This document shows, piece by piece, positions 17,358-25,291 of a DNA stretch of 64,000 nt. How positions within the stretch are numbered: position 1 is the first letter of the stretch; each line of letters begins with the position of its first letter. Where the stretch lies: assembly GCA_020860245.1 (NCBI GenBank), contig JAJBUQ010000006.1:39203-103202 (forward strand). Reading direction: 5' to 3'. The notes under the pieces were generated by a model. That model was not told the DNA's origin and ran no database searches. It saw only the letters and a list, made by a program, of their open reading frames with translations. This DNA comes from Rikenellaceae bacterium (GTDB lineage: Bacteria; Bacteroidota; Bacteroidia; Bacteroidales; Rikenellaceae). The translations under genes were made by a program, and so were the position numbers.

Positions 17358-17381
17358 AGTAAATATTTTTTAATTAATAAA

Positions 17382-17477
17382 TAGGTTGCCGAACAAGCCG
17401 TGTCGATATTCTCGACCGCATCCTTTTTCAAGACGCCATAACAGCTAATGCAATAATAAGAGTAAAATTTTATTCAT
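17382..17477 (-). pseudogene. Remnant of a third lipoprotein copy
   Basis: The minus strand starts ATG AAT AAA ATT TTA CTC and reads MNKILLLLL before a stop. In the next frame it continues ALAVMAS, and after one more shift KKDAVENIDT. Put together, this is a lipoprotein signal peptide (…ALAVMASC-KKD…) like those of the two genes downstream, broken by two small frame changes and lacking nearly all of the mature protein. It ends just upstream of paralogue B. Frame reading depends on short homopolymers, so the exact lesions are uncertain. Confidence 0.6.
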
Positions 17478-17533
17478 GATATAGTTTTTTAGGGATTAAT
17501 ATATTGTAAATATAATACAATTATTAATATATA

Positions 17534-17580
17534 CCAACAAAAATTGATCGAATCGACAAAAAATTGTCAATCGATCAATT
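17534..17580 (-). terminator. Terminator after mfa2
   Basis: A 10-bp perfect stem (AATTGATCGA with TCGATCAATT) with an inner GACAA/TTGTC extension, followed on the minus strand by TTTTTGTT. It lies about 25 bases after the mfa2 stop and separates the fimbria genes from the lipoprotein family. Confidence 0.75.
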
Positions 17581-17605
17581 ACAGTACAATATAAACTATA
17601 TCGGT

Positions 17606-18514
17606 TTAAAGCTCGGTATTATTATCTATATCTTCCCATGCTTCGACGATTGCAGACCCGTCATCTGAGAAGTTTACAGGAATCTGATATTCTCCAGTTC
17701 GGTCCAGATAGTTCTGTGCATTACCTGTGGATATGCCTCGAAGAAGAATAGGAATCAACGGTTCTTCGAAAAAATATACCATTCCGTTTTCATCTTCCGC
17801 CTGAATTCTAAGGGCAATATCTCCATCCCCGGCAAAGAGTCTGTAAACCTGGAAACGGTCGATAATATAATTTGTTTCCTGCCTTCTCCCGGCAATATAA
17901 GTTATAAGGGCGGTTTCCGTATGCGCACTGTTATCGTAAGAATAATGGCCGTTATATCCGTATATAGATGTGTTTATTTCAGCCGTGGATATATTCTCTA
18001 TACCCCTTACACGCACATTGATATAATTTGAATTTTTTGTCAGAGATACGACGCCTTCGTAATCCGTGCCTGCTTTAACCGTGAAATTCAGGATTCCGTG
18101 AAATAGAGAACCGGGCTCGGCAGTATTGAGTACGCCGTCATTGTCAATGCAGGTAACTCCCAATTTCATCCGTTCCATTTCGTATTTGTTATCGCAATCG
18201 AAATTTCCGGTATGTATGTTACATCATGTAACAAGGGTGTATTCTCCGTACGGAAGAATAAAACTGACTTTATTTCCATCGGTCATATCGGAAGCGGATA
18301 CATTCTGTTCCATTACGAGCGTGCCTGCTATATCGTAAATATACTGATGCAAATGCACTACCTCATCTGCAAATAGATCACCTTGTTCATAGTGCATTTC
18401 AAATACATAAGTCAATGTAACCTTGTTTTCGCAATGGTCCGTTTTATCGCGTATACAACCTGCAAGAACGCAAACGGATAAAAGAAGCCAAAGTTTGACA
18501 TATTTACGATTCAT
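17606..18514 (-). pseudogene. mfa2: FimB/Mfa2-family fimbrial anchor subunit with in-frame TGA
   Basis: The frame opens at the ATG at 18514 with a lipoprotein signal (LWLLLSVCVLAGC, lipid Cys at residue 20). It continues with Mfa2-like strands to GEYTLVT, meets TGA at 18224-18226, then continues in the same frame as CNIHTGNFDCDNKYE and on to a TAA at 17606. The total would be about 302 residues, the normal length of Mfa2/FimB proteins, which anchor and terminate type V pili. In this family the strand before the break usually ends in Trp, so TGG to TGA is the simplest lesion. It could also be a readthrough site; see findings. Confidence 0.75.
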
Positions 18515-18540
18515 AGAGATTCGGTCTGTAAAATTAAAAA

Positions 18541-18574
18541 ATAAAAATAGCCGGGAGACAGGAATCCCCCGGCT
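18541..18574 (-). terminator. Terminator/attenuator between mfa1 and mfa2
   Basis: A 7-bp G+C-rich stem (AGCCGGG with CCCGGCT) followed on the minus strand by TATTTTTATTTTTT, just after the mfa1 stop. Placed between major subunit and anchor genes, it would keep anchor expression low. Confidence 0.8.
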
Positions 18575-18581
18575 GTATAAT

Positions 18582-19907
18582 TTAAAGTATAACTTTCTGC
18601 TCTTCGCCTTCCCATTCTGCGACAGAAACAGAGATCGTCGCGTCGGTAGTTTCTTCGATAGGATCGGTAGGATCCACTCCCTCTTCTTCACCCGGTTCTC
18701 CTGCACTGAATACCGCAGTAATGGAGACTTTTACGTAAGTGTTACGTTTAACCATATATTGGTTGTAAGTGTTATTGTACAGCCAAGTGTTATAATAGCA
18801 GACACCGTCGGTGTATTCGACAGCTTCATAACCTGCCGGAATGCTTGCAGGAACTTCTCCATAATAATCGGATTCCCACATTCCTGTAGACACTTCGCGT
18901 ATTCTCCAGAATGTACCTCCGGTACCGGCTCCCATATCATCTTCGTTCTCGTCCTTAAGCTGGGCAGGAACAAACACGGCTTTAATTCTTACTCGTGTGG
19001 AATTTCCTTTAAGAGCTTTGAGATTACTGTTCTCTACGCAGTAAGTATAAAGTTCGTCCTCCGCAACGCCTGTCTGGCCTGCAACGATAGCAGGTCTGTA
19101 ATCATGCAGTCCCCCTACATAATGACTGGCATTGTAATTCTCATTGAAATAAGGAGTATACACCTGATTATCGGTAATGTTAGAGAATACATACATACGC
19201 GTAGGGTTGTTAAGAATCTCATAGTAGATATCTTCGAGATGTCCGTACATTTCTCCGTTTGAATCCGGGTCGTAACCTACGGATACCTTAGCGGCAACCC
19301 TGTACAGTTCAATCGTAAGAGCATTGTTTCCTTCGGTGGCAAGAGTGATCTTATTTACATCCGGAAGACTGGTCATAAAGAATCCGCGTGATTCGCCGCT
19401 CTCGTCTCCCTGTTCATAACCGGTTTTTTCACGGACAATACCGGCAACACCTACCGATGTAAGATCATGATATTCCTTCTTGAAATCGGACAAAGTCATA
19501 CCCATAGGGAACAAATCGCCTTGACGCTGGAGAAGCGATCTCGGTGCATTGGCAATGACATAGAATTCATGAACTCCAGTGGTTATTTCTTCAAAATCCA
19601 GAGTGATATCGGAAGCTTCATCTCCTCCGTTTGTAAATTCATCGTAATCTGCCACAGCTTCAAGCAATCCGCGATGATCGAATACTACCGCCACTGCATT
19701 GTAAATCCGTTTTTCTGCGCTAGTCGAAGCGTTATCAGGGAACGTAATTGCTTTGACATTGTTGTCATCCACACTCAGAGTGATAACCAACGACGTTTTT
19801 TCTCCTTCGAACTCAATATCGGTCACCTCTCCGGCTTCCTTACTGCATGAAAGAAGTACTGATACTGCCAATAAGGCAAAAAATAGTTTTCTTAGTTTCA
19901 TAGACAT
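18582..19907 (-). CDS. mfa1: Mfa1-family major fimbrial subunit (fimbrillin)
   Basis: Shaft subunit of a type V pilus. The 441-residue precursor has a lipoprotein signal (FFALLAVSVLLSC, lipid Cys near residue 21). An N-terminal beta domain (VDDNNVKAITFPDN, HEFYVIANAP) is followed by a C-terminal domain with KRNTYVKVSITAVFSAGEPGEEE and a final strand VSVAEWEGEEQKVIL, the layout of FimA/Mfa1 proteins whose last strand takes part in polymerisation. A downstream start (MKLRKLFF) is possible. A decayed gene lies directly upstream and a tyrosine recombinase gene beyond it, so promoter inversion should be considered. Confidence 0.88.
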   Translation of the reverse strand: MSMKLRKLFFALLAVSVLLSCSKEAGEVTDIEFEGEKTSLVITLSVDDNNVKAITFPDNASTSAEKRIYNAVAVVFDHRGLLEAVADYDEFTNGGDEASDITLDFEEITTGVHEFYVIANAPRSLLQRQGDLFPMGMTLSDFKKEYHDLTSVGVAGIVREKTGYEQGDESGESRGFFMTSLPDVNKITLATEGNNALTIELYRVAAKVSVGYDPDSNGEMYGHLEDIYYEILNNPTRMYVFSNITDNQVYTPYFNENYNASHYVGGLHDYRPAIVAGQTGVAEDELYTYCVENSNLKALKGNSTRVRIKAVFVPAQLKDENEDDMGAGTGGTFWRIREVSTGMWESDYYGEVPASIPAGYEAVEYTDGVCYYNTWLYNNTYNQYMVKRNTYVKVSITAVFSAGEPGEEEGVDPTDPIEETTDATISVSVAEWEGEEQKVIL

Positions 19908-19924
19908 AAATTTTTGTTAATTAA

Positions 19925-20257
19925 TTAATAATATTCTGCATTGTAATTTTCGGATACTCCTGTTTCTTTCCGCTCCACAAGAACGGATTTACAGTACCGT
20001 AATCCATTCTCTAAAGTATATTTATCTATCCAAGCCTTTAGGATTCTATCTTTCAGACCGATACCCGCAGTCCAAAAATTATTCTGCGGATATAGTCCGC
20101 CTAAAATAAGATAAGATAATCGGACCGACGGGATTGCAGCCCTTGTCGGCAGAGGTCACAGACAAACCGCAGACCACTGACCGCCGCTATTTCTTCTCTG
20201 GACCAGTAAATAATTAATGAGGAGCCTACCTTTTATTTTACTGCATATACATGCCAT
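19925..20257 (-). pseudogene. Decayed coding remnant upstream of mfa1
   Basis: On the minus strand a frame of 76 codons with no start codon near its beginning reads protein-like: GGLYPQNNFWTAGIGLKD, AWIDKYTLENGLRYCKSV and VSENYNAEYY, ending in TAA at 19925. The same frame extends upstream to an ATG at 20257, interrupted only by one TGA at 20156-20158. A second frame over 20100-20220 also looks coding (YWSREEIAAVSGLRFVCDL), which suggests a frameshifted, eroded gene. The family is not recognised. It ends 17 bases before the mfa1 start, so it may be a lost first gene of the fimbria operon. Confidence 0.5.
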
Positions 20258-20300
20258 GAAAATAGGTTAATTTTATCGATATCGATACCGATATATGGAA

Positions 20301-20334
20301 CAAAAATATTAAATAAATTCAAAAAATGACACAA
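20301..20334 (-). promoter_or_regulatory. Candidate promoter for the fimbria locus
   Basis: The minus strand carries TATTTTTG (20301-20308), an exact TAnnTTTG match, with a TTG about 23 bases upstream of it (20332-20334). Transcription would start near 20294, leaving a leader of almost 390 bases that includes the decayed gene. A perfect 14-base TATCGA-type palindrome lies at 20274-20287, in the early leader. Confidence 0.35.
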
Positions 20335-20492
20335 CATCCAGATAATTCACAAATAATTAATCCTTATTCGTAATTTTTATGAACAGAAACATAAAAATTA
20401 CATAAATTATATTTTCCTTAGATTTTTACAAGTCCGGAATACGGGTTCTATTTTTTCATGAAGCACACATGGAATTAACCGAAAAAATAGAA

Positions 20493-20517
20493 ACAAAAAA
20501 AGCGGTATTAACCGCTT
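20493..20517 (-). terminator. Terminator after the recombinase gene
   Basis: A stem AAGCGGT/ACCGCTT with a 4-base loop, followed on the minus strand by TTTTTTTG, 26 bases after the recombinase stop. Confidence 0.85.
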
Positions 20518-20542
20518 CATATCGAGATTAAATTGAGTTCAT

Positions 20543-21817
20543 CTATTTTCCCCTGTGTATCACACTGCAAATTCTTTCGTTCGCTTTATCCAATACAGAC
20601 CTCTCGAACGATTTCAGATATATATACGTAGTTTTTTCATTTGCGTGCCCAAGTCCTTCGCTGATTATCCATAGGGGCAGATTCTCTTGTTTAGCTATGG
20701 TCGCCCATGAGTGGCGCGCCACATGGGTAGTGACTACCCGGTTAATACCGGCAAGTTTAGAGAGAGTTTTGAGCCTTATGTTCTGAAGTCTTAATCCACT
20801 CTCATACTGAATCCTCTCGTTACCCCTACCGGGTTTAATTATAGGGAAGATGTAGGGCGACCCTTCCGTTTCCCGTTTAAAATATTCAATAAGATTTTTC
20901 ATATACGAATTTAGTTTCATTTCGATCATCTGACCGGTTTTTTTACGGTAATATGTCAATATTCCGTTCCGGATATTATCCTTCCGGAGATAGGCCATAT
21001 CCACAAAGGACATTCCTCTTGTATGAAAACTAAATAGAAATAGCGCCAAAGCATCCTTAAGTCCTTTAGAGGACAGACCGCACTTCAATTCACCTGATTT
21101 ATTTCCGAGACCTAAAAGATTTTCATCCAGTTCGTTAAGTTTAACAATCTCCTGTTTGGTAAGCGCTCTTTTTTTTGTAACCTGAACTCCGGTGTAGACA
21201 TATAAAAACGGATTTTCTGCTGGTGAATCGATGAGTTGTTCCTTTACAGCCCTATTATATATGGATCGGAGGTTGCGCATATAAAACGATATGGTATTTA
21301 AACTTTTACCCTTGAGTTTCATGTCCTCTTCAAATTTTCCGATAAGAACTGAATTTATATGATCTAATTTTATATTGTGTCCATTATTGAATCTAATCAA
21401 GGCATCCGCAGCTGTACGGTATGCCCGCGAAGTCCGGTATCGTCCGAGAGCTTCGATATTCCTACGCACTCTATCTGTATATTCAGACAACATTTTATCG
21501 GAGTTCTTTCGTTTATAGCAGTTGACAATATCCTCTACGGAGAACGGCCCTTGCTTTTCCATTTTTTTAAGACATTCCGTGAGATATAATTTATCACTAT
21601 TCAACGCTCTCTTTATTTCAAGAAGTTCCGCTTCGCGCGCAGTATCGTCGGATACGATACGGATTTGTTCTCGGTTTGCATCCCACTCTCTACTAAACAG
21701 GCGGTATGGTGTAGTAACAACTCCAGATTTTCGTCGGTGTATGAATCTTATAAAAATACTTCCCGGCTTCTCTTCGTTTCGGACAGAGATTCTTAAATGA
21801 AATTTAAATGTTGCCAT
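20543..21817 (-). CDS. Tyrosine site-specific recombinase
   Basis: A 424-residue phage-integrase-family recombinase with an N-terminal arm-binding domain (residues 1-90), a SAM-like core-binding domain (about 110-210) and a C-terminal catalytic domain. Catalytic residues are visible: Arg267 in HTRGMS, His365 and Arg368 in THVARHSW, His391 in LGHANEKTT and nucleophile Tyr400. The HTRGMS form and length match Bacteroidetes integrases of transposons and the Tsr recombinases that flip promoters of surface genes. No tRNA target or transposon cargo lies nearby, while a fimbria locus does, so a phase-variation role is possible. I did not find a clear pair of invertible repeats. Confidence 0.9.
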   Translation of the reverse strand: MATFKFHLRISVRNEEKPGSIFIRFIHRRKSGVVTTPYRLFSREWDANREQIRIVSDDTAREAELLEIKRALNSDKLYLTECLKKMEKQGPFSVEDIVNCYKRKNSDKMLSEYTDRVRRNIEALGRYRTSRAYRTAADALIRFNNGHNIKLDHINSVLIGKFEEDMKLKGKSLNTISFYMRNLRSIYNRAVKEQLIDSPAENPFLYVYTGVQVTKKRALTKQEIVKLNELDENLLGLGNKSGELKCGLSSKGLKDALALFLFSFHTRGMSFVDMAYLRKDNIRNGILTYYRKKTGQMIEMKLNSYMKNLIEYFKRETEGSPYIFPIIKPGRGNERIQYESGLRLQNIRLKTLSKLAGINRVVTTHVARHSWATIAKQENLPLWIISEGLGHANEKTTYIYLKSFERSVLDKANERICSVIHRGK

Positions 21818-21887
21818 ATATCTGAATTATAATTTAAGTGAATTTCTTCTCCGCATATTCCTTTTAATATCCATATACCGACGAATT

Positions 21888-21920
21888 AATATAAAAATCC
21901 CCGAACGTTCATCCGGGGAT
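21888..21920 (-). terminator. Terminator after the DUF937-like gene
   Basis: A stem ATCCCCG/CGGGGAT followed on the minus strand by TTTTTATAT, about 20 bases after the stop of the gene ending at 21941. Confidence 0.8.
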
Positions 21921-21940
21921 CGACCATACTCAAAATAAAT

Positions 21941-22411
21941 CTATTTGCCAAAGAGGTTTCCTACCATATCCATAACATTATTTTTTTCTTTACTGTTATC
22001 GTCTCCTGTCAGGCCGCTTAACAACGATCCAATATTGAAATCACCGTCGTTATTATCTTTTATCTTTTTAGAGAACAGCGACATGACCGCAGGAATAATC
22101 CCTGAAGCGAGACTGGAAGCCGTTCCCTGGCTCAATCCGACTTTGGACATGAGATTGGATATCATATCCGACTGAATTCCGTTTTTAACGCTGTCAGCCT
22201 TTTGCCGCGAAGAGTCGGTACTCGAACCGCCACCGAACATGGAACTCAGTGAAGATAAATTTTCAGAAGTAGCATATTTCTTAAGACTGTCCATCAGCGA
22301 AGAGGTTGCCGTATTTACAGTCTGCTCCTTCTTTTCTTCCGGGATATCATTGTTACCCGAGACTTTATCCATAACCTGATTTTTAACCAAATCCATTATT
22401 TTTTCAAACAT
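21941..22411 (-). CDS. DUF937-like small soluble protein
   Basis: A 156-residue protein without signal peptide, started at the ATG at 22411 (an upstream start lacks support). It opens MFEKIMDLVKNQVMDKVSG and contains alternating helices with Gly/Ser-rich links (SSMFGGGSSTDSS, SLASGIIPAVMSLFSKK) and ends MDMVGNLFGK. This pattern resembles DUF937/YidB-like proteins of unknown role. It is monocistronic, bounded by terminators on both sides. The gene ends with TAG. Confidence 0.65.
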   Translation of the reverse strand: MFEKIMDLVKNQVMDKVSGNNDIPEEKKEQTVNTATSSLMDSLKKYATSENLSSLSSMFGGGSSTDSSRQKADSVKNGIQSDMISNLMSKVGLSQGTASSLASGIIPAVMSLFSKKIKDNNDGDFNIGSLLSGLTGDDNSKEKNNVMDMVGNLFGK

Positions 22412-22471
22412 AGTTATTTTATTTAATAATTTAACCTTATAAAAATAAAGCAAACATTAAGCCACGGCAAA

Positions 22472-22507
22472 AATAATAAAGGGCAGCTTAAGCTGCCCTT
22501 TATTATT
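22472..22507 (-). terminator. Strong terminator overlapping the stop of the PepSY gene
   Basis: A perfect 36-base palindrome with GGGCAGCTTAAGCTGCCC at its centre, flanked by AATAATAAA/TTTATTATT. It includes the stop codon of the gene at 22503 and is followed on the minus strand by TTTTTGCC. Confidence 0.85.
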
Positions 22508-23795
22508 CTCTCTGTAATTTCTTTTTACGTCTTACTCGCCATTTTTTCAGATAAATGTAATAACCGGTTAGGGGTAACGACGCTCCGACCACGCACGCTA
22601 TAAAATAGAGTATGCGCGTGGTGATACCTCCCCAAGTTCCTACATGGACAGCATAAATCCATCCTCTGATCTTTGCCGATTTATCCTGATCCTTATATAA
22701 ACGGGAATCTGTTATCTCTCCTGTCCGTGTATCGAAAGTATAACTGTCGGAAGCTCTGGTATTACCACTCCTGTTATTCGATACCGATGCTGATCCGCTC
22801 TGGACGGTTATGGTTTTAAAACGCGGATTGGATTGGGATAACGATGCAAACACAGCATCCCAGGCAGAATAATCGGTATATCCCGCCCCTCTTCTTTCCG
22901 AGCCGCCCCGACCACTTCTTCCCTCAGAATCTCCGGCTCCGGATACACGGCTTGCGCCTGTTCTTTCCGGATTATTTCCACGGTCTCCTCCGCCGCGTTC
23001 TTCAAAGTTCCCTTCAGGACGGCCACCGCCGGATCTTTCTCCGGACGGACTATCTCCCTGTCCGCCGGTCTGCAGAGCCTGTTGAACCGTCTGCGCAGGT
23101 CTGGATGTATCAACACCGAATACCTTATAAAATCCGTCTCGATACCAATTGAAGGACCATGTAAGCCCCGTAAGACACATAGCCAGCAACAGCAACGCAA
23201 CCCATATACCTCCGGCAAGATGAGTGTCGTACCAGAATCTGAATCTGCTTGCATTTGTCTTAATTGACAGACGTGTTTTAAGGAGTTTGATTGTCTTCGG
23301 AACCCATATAATGATTCCCGTTATCATTATTACCACAAAAACGAGGGTCGATACGCCCGTTATAAGTTTGCCCCACGAAAATTCTCCTCTGCTGTACTGG
23401 AACATGAACCAACGATGACAACGTCTCACGAACGAGAAGAAAGTTCCTCTCGCGTAAGGATTAACCTCTCCTTTAACTTCTGCGGTATACGGATCGACAA
23501 GGAGCGATGTCCGTCCCTGACCGAACCCCATGCGGTAATTTTTTTTAAGGTTCGATGGTATCTGAACACTGGATATAAGGACCGAGTCCGGCAGCTGCTC
23601 TTTTACTTTAGGCATCAATTCGCTTATCGGCATTCTGCCATTCTCCGTGATATTCGCCCTGTATAATGACGGATGAGAAAATTCGAGTATCTCACTTTCA
23701 AAAACAAGAAGTGCCCCGGTAAGGCAGAGAATCATAATCACCAATCCGAACGGAATCGACAACCACAGGTGTATTTTTGAAATAAATTTCTTCAT
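22503..23795 (-). CDS. xusC: PepSY-domain inner-membrane protein of a Xus-like iron-siderophore system
   Basis: Last gene of a three-gene operon. Started at the ATG at 23795, giving 430 residues: a first membrane span (PFGLVIMILCLTGALLVFE), a PepSY region (LVDPYTAEVKGEVNP), a conserved CHRWFMF segment, two central spans, a long periplasmic part and a last span near the basic C-terminus. PepSY membrane proteins are thought to reduce ferric siderophores at the inner membrane. Unusual is a linker of about 70 residues (roughly 260-330) made almost only of Gly, Arg, Ser and Glu. The name follows the operon type known from Bacteroides thetaiotaomicron. Confidence 0.75.
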   Translation of the reverse strand: MKKFISKIHLWLSIPFGLVIMILCLTGALLVFESEILEFSHPSLYRANITENGRMPISELMPKVKEQLPDSVLISSVQIPSNLKKNYRMGFGQGRTSLLVDPYTAEVKGEVNPYARGTFFSFVRRCHRWFMFQYSRGEFSWGKLITGVSTLVFVVIMITGIIIWVPKTIKLLKTRLSIKTNASRFRFWYDTHLAGGIWVALLLLAMCLTGLTWSFNWYRDGFYKVFGVDTSRPAQTVQQALQTGGQGDSPSGERSGGGRPEGNFEERGGGDRGNNPERTGASRVSGAGDSEGRSGRGGSERRGAGYTDYSAWDAVFASLSQSNPRFKTITVQSGSASVSNNRSGNTRASDSYTFDTRTGEITDSRLYKDQDKSAKIRGWIYAVHVGTWGGITTRILYFIACVVGASLPLTGYYIYLKKWRVRRKKKLQRE

Positions 23796-23811
23796 AATTA
23801 TCTTATTGAAA

Positions 23812-23842
23812 GGATACCCGCTTCTCCATAGAAGGGGTATCC
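23812..23842 (-). promoter_or_regulatory. Intercistronic hairpin between the DUF4374 and PepSY genes
   Basis: Arms GGATACCC and GGGTATCC with inner CTTCT/AGAAG pairing form a long stable hairpin located between the two genes. It is not followed by a T-run, so mRNA stabilisation or tuning of the downstream gene is more likely than termination. Confidence 0.6.
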
Positions 23843-23862
23843 TCAATCGGTAAAATTTCAGA

Positions 23863-25263
23863 TTAATTAACGATCATTCTTCCGACAGCTCTGATGCTCG
23901 ACGGACCGCGAACGGTAAGACCTTTTTTAGTCGCTGAGGGATCAGTCGGATCGATTATATATATAGCAGGATTCTCGGCTGGAGTGGTCGTAACGTTTCC
24001 GTCTTCATCCGTAGTTTCAATACCGCCTACAGCTATCGGGAAATATATTTTTCCATCATAAGCATAAGGCTGCCCGGTAGCCGATATTTCATCGTATGAA
24101 GGCATCTCTCCTCCGCGAACCCACTCGAACGATTTAGAACTCATGTTTACCACCGCATACTGTGTCGCAGGATCATCTATATCTGTCAGTCTTCCGACAT
24201 GGTTATAAACTTCGAGAAGGAAGTAATCCCCTGTGATATGCCATACTTTTCTGAAACGGTATCCGCCTGTGAGACTCTCGATATCGAAGTGATAGGAAGG
24301 ATCGAAGACGTCGGATCCCGGAGCTATCCTCAGCGCGCCTGCGTTGTTGCTTGTCGCATTGGCATTATAATCATAGGAACCGGAGAACACATATATGTAA
24401 CCGTTATCCGCTTTGCCTATCTGGGAATAATATTGTGAACGGTAACGTCCTGCCGAGTAACTGATTCTGTCGTCCCTGTAAATATTGAGGAGATTGAGAT
24501 CCGTATCGAATCTTGCTACCCAAACGCTGTCCGGATAATTTACCGTTCCTGTACTGGCTCCCCCTGTGGAAGTATTAGGATCTTTTGGTTGCGAGAGCAC
24601 CATACCGGTTAAGAAGGTTCCGTCACCCATGTTCACAATGCCAGAGAATGTCGCTTGTTCGCCATTGCCTGCGATATTTGAGGTAAGAATAGTTTTTTCT
24701 ATGCGGGATAGATTGTTTTTCATGTTGAAGAAGTTGAAGGTAGCTCCGTCCGCCCTCTCCGTTTCCCCGTCTTCCAGAAGCAGCGGATTACCGTTTTCAT
24801 CCACAGGAGTCTGTCCCCCGACACTCGTAATAGCATAATCACCGCAAAATCCGTAAGAAGTGAAGCGTGTGCTGATGTCGAATGCAGGATATTGATATAA
24901 TTCTTCGTTAATAACACCGAATGCCAGCCCGAGTCCCGGATCACCCTGGCTGTAAATGAGTCCGAGTACCATAGAAGGATTAGGATTGAATATCCACGTA
25001 TATCCGTTTTGCTCGAGTTCCGTGTAATATTTGAAGTCCGACGGTCCCATTGTTACTGTACCTGATTCAATATCGTCGATCAATCCTATATACTCAGCAC
25101 CCGCTCCCTGAAGGGATATAAAGAATACCTCTTCTTCTATCGTAGCCTCGTTTCCGTCGCCCGGATTGTCGTCGTCATCGTTATCACAGGAAGCTAATCC
25201 TAACGCAAGGCATACCACGCCCATAATAGCAAACCTTTTTGCAATAGTTTTTCTTAATTTCAT
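23863..25263 (-). CDS. xusB: DUF4374 surface lipoprotein, XusB-like siderophore binder
   Basis: A 466-residue lipoprotein (signal MGVVCLALGLASC, then an Asp/Asn-rich tether DNDDDDNPGDGNE) followed by a DUF4374 propeller-like domain (VFFISLQGAGAEYIG, RTYSAGRYRSQYYS-like blades, GGYRFRKVWHITGDYF). In Bacteroides thetaiotaomicron the matching lipoprotein XusB binds ferric enterobactin made by other bacteria and passes it to the TonB receptor. The order receptor, DUF4374 lipoprotein, PepSY protein is the same here. The ligand is inferred from that precedent. Confidence 0.8.
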   Translation of the reverse strand: MKLRKTIAKRFAIMGVVCLALGLASCDNDDDDNPGDGNEATIEEEVFFISLQGAGAEYIGLIDDIESGTVTMGPSDFKYYTELEQNGYTWIFNPNPSMVLGLIYSQGDPGLGLAFGVINEELYQYPAFDISTRFTSYGFCGDYAITSVGGQTPVDENGNPLLLEDGETERADGATFNFFNMKNNLSRIEKTILTSNIAGNGEQATFSGIVNMGDGTFLTGMVLSQPKDPNTSTGGASTGTVNYPDSVWVARFDTDLNLLNIYRDDRISYSAGRYRSQYYSQIGKADNGYIYVFSGSYDYNANATSNNAGALRIAPGSDVFDPSYHFDIESLTGGYRFRKVWHITGDYFLLEVYNHVGRLTDIDDPATQYAVVNMSSKSFEWVRGGEMPSYDEISATGQPYAYDGKIYFPIAVGGIETTDEDGNVTTTPAENPAIYIIDPTDPSATKKGLTVRGPSSIRAVGRMIVN

Positions 25264-25291
25264 AATGTTAATTTTTAAAATTTTATATGTA

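Noticed and set aside
20444..20493. Inverted repeat around GTTCTATTTTTTC as an invertible promoter
   Set aside because: The arms are only about 12 A/T-rich bases and just 22 bases apart, next to a terminator; too small to carry a promoter, more likely part of terminator structure.
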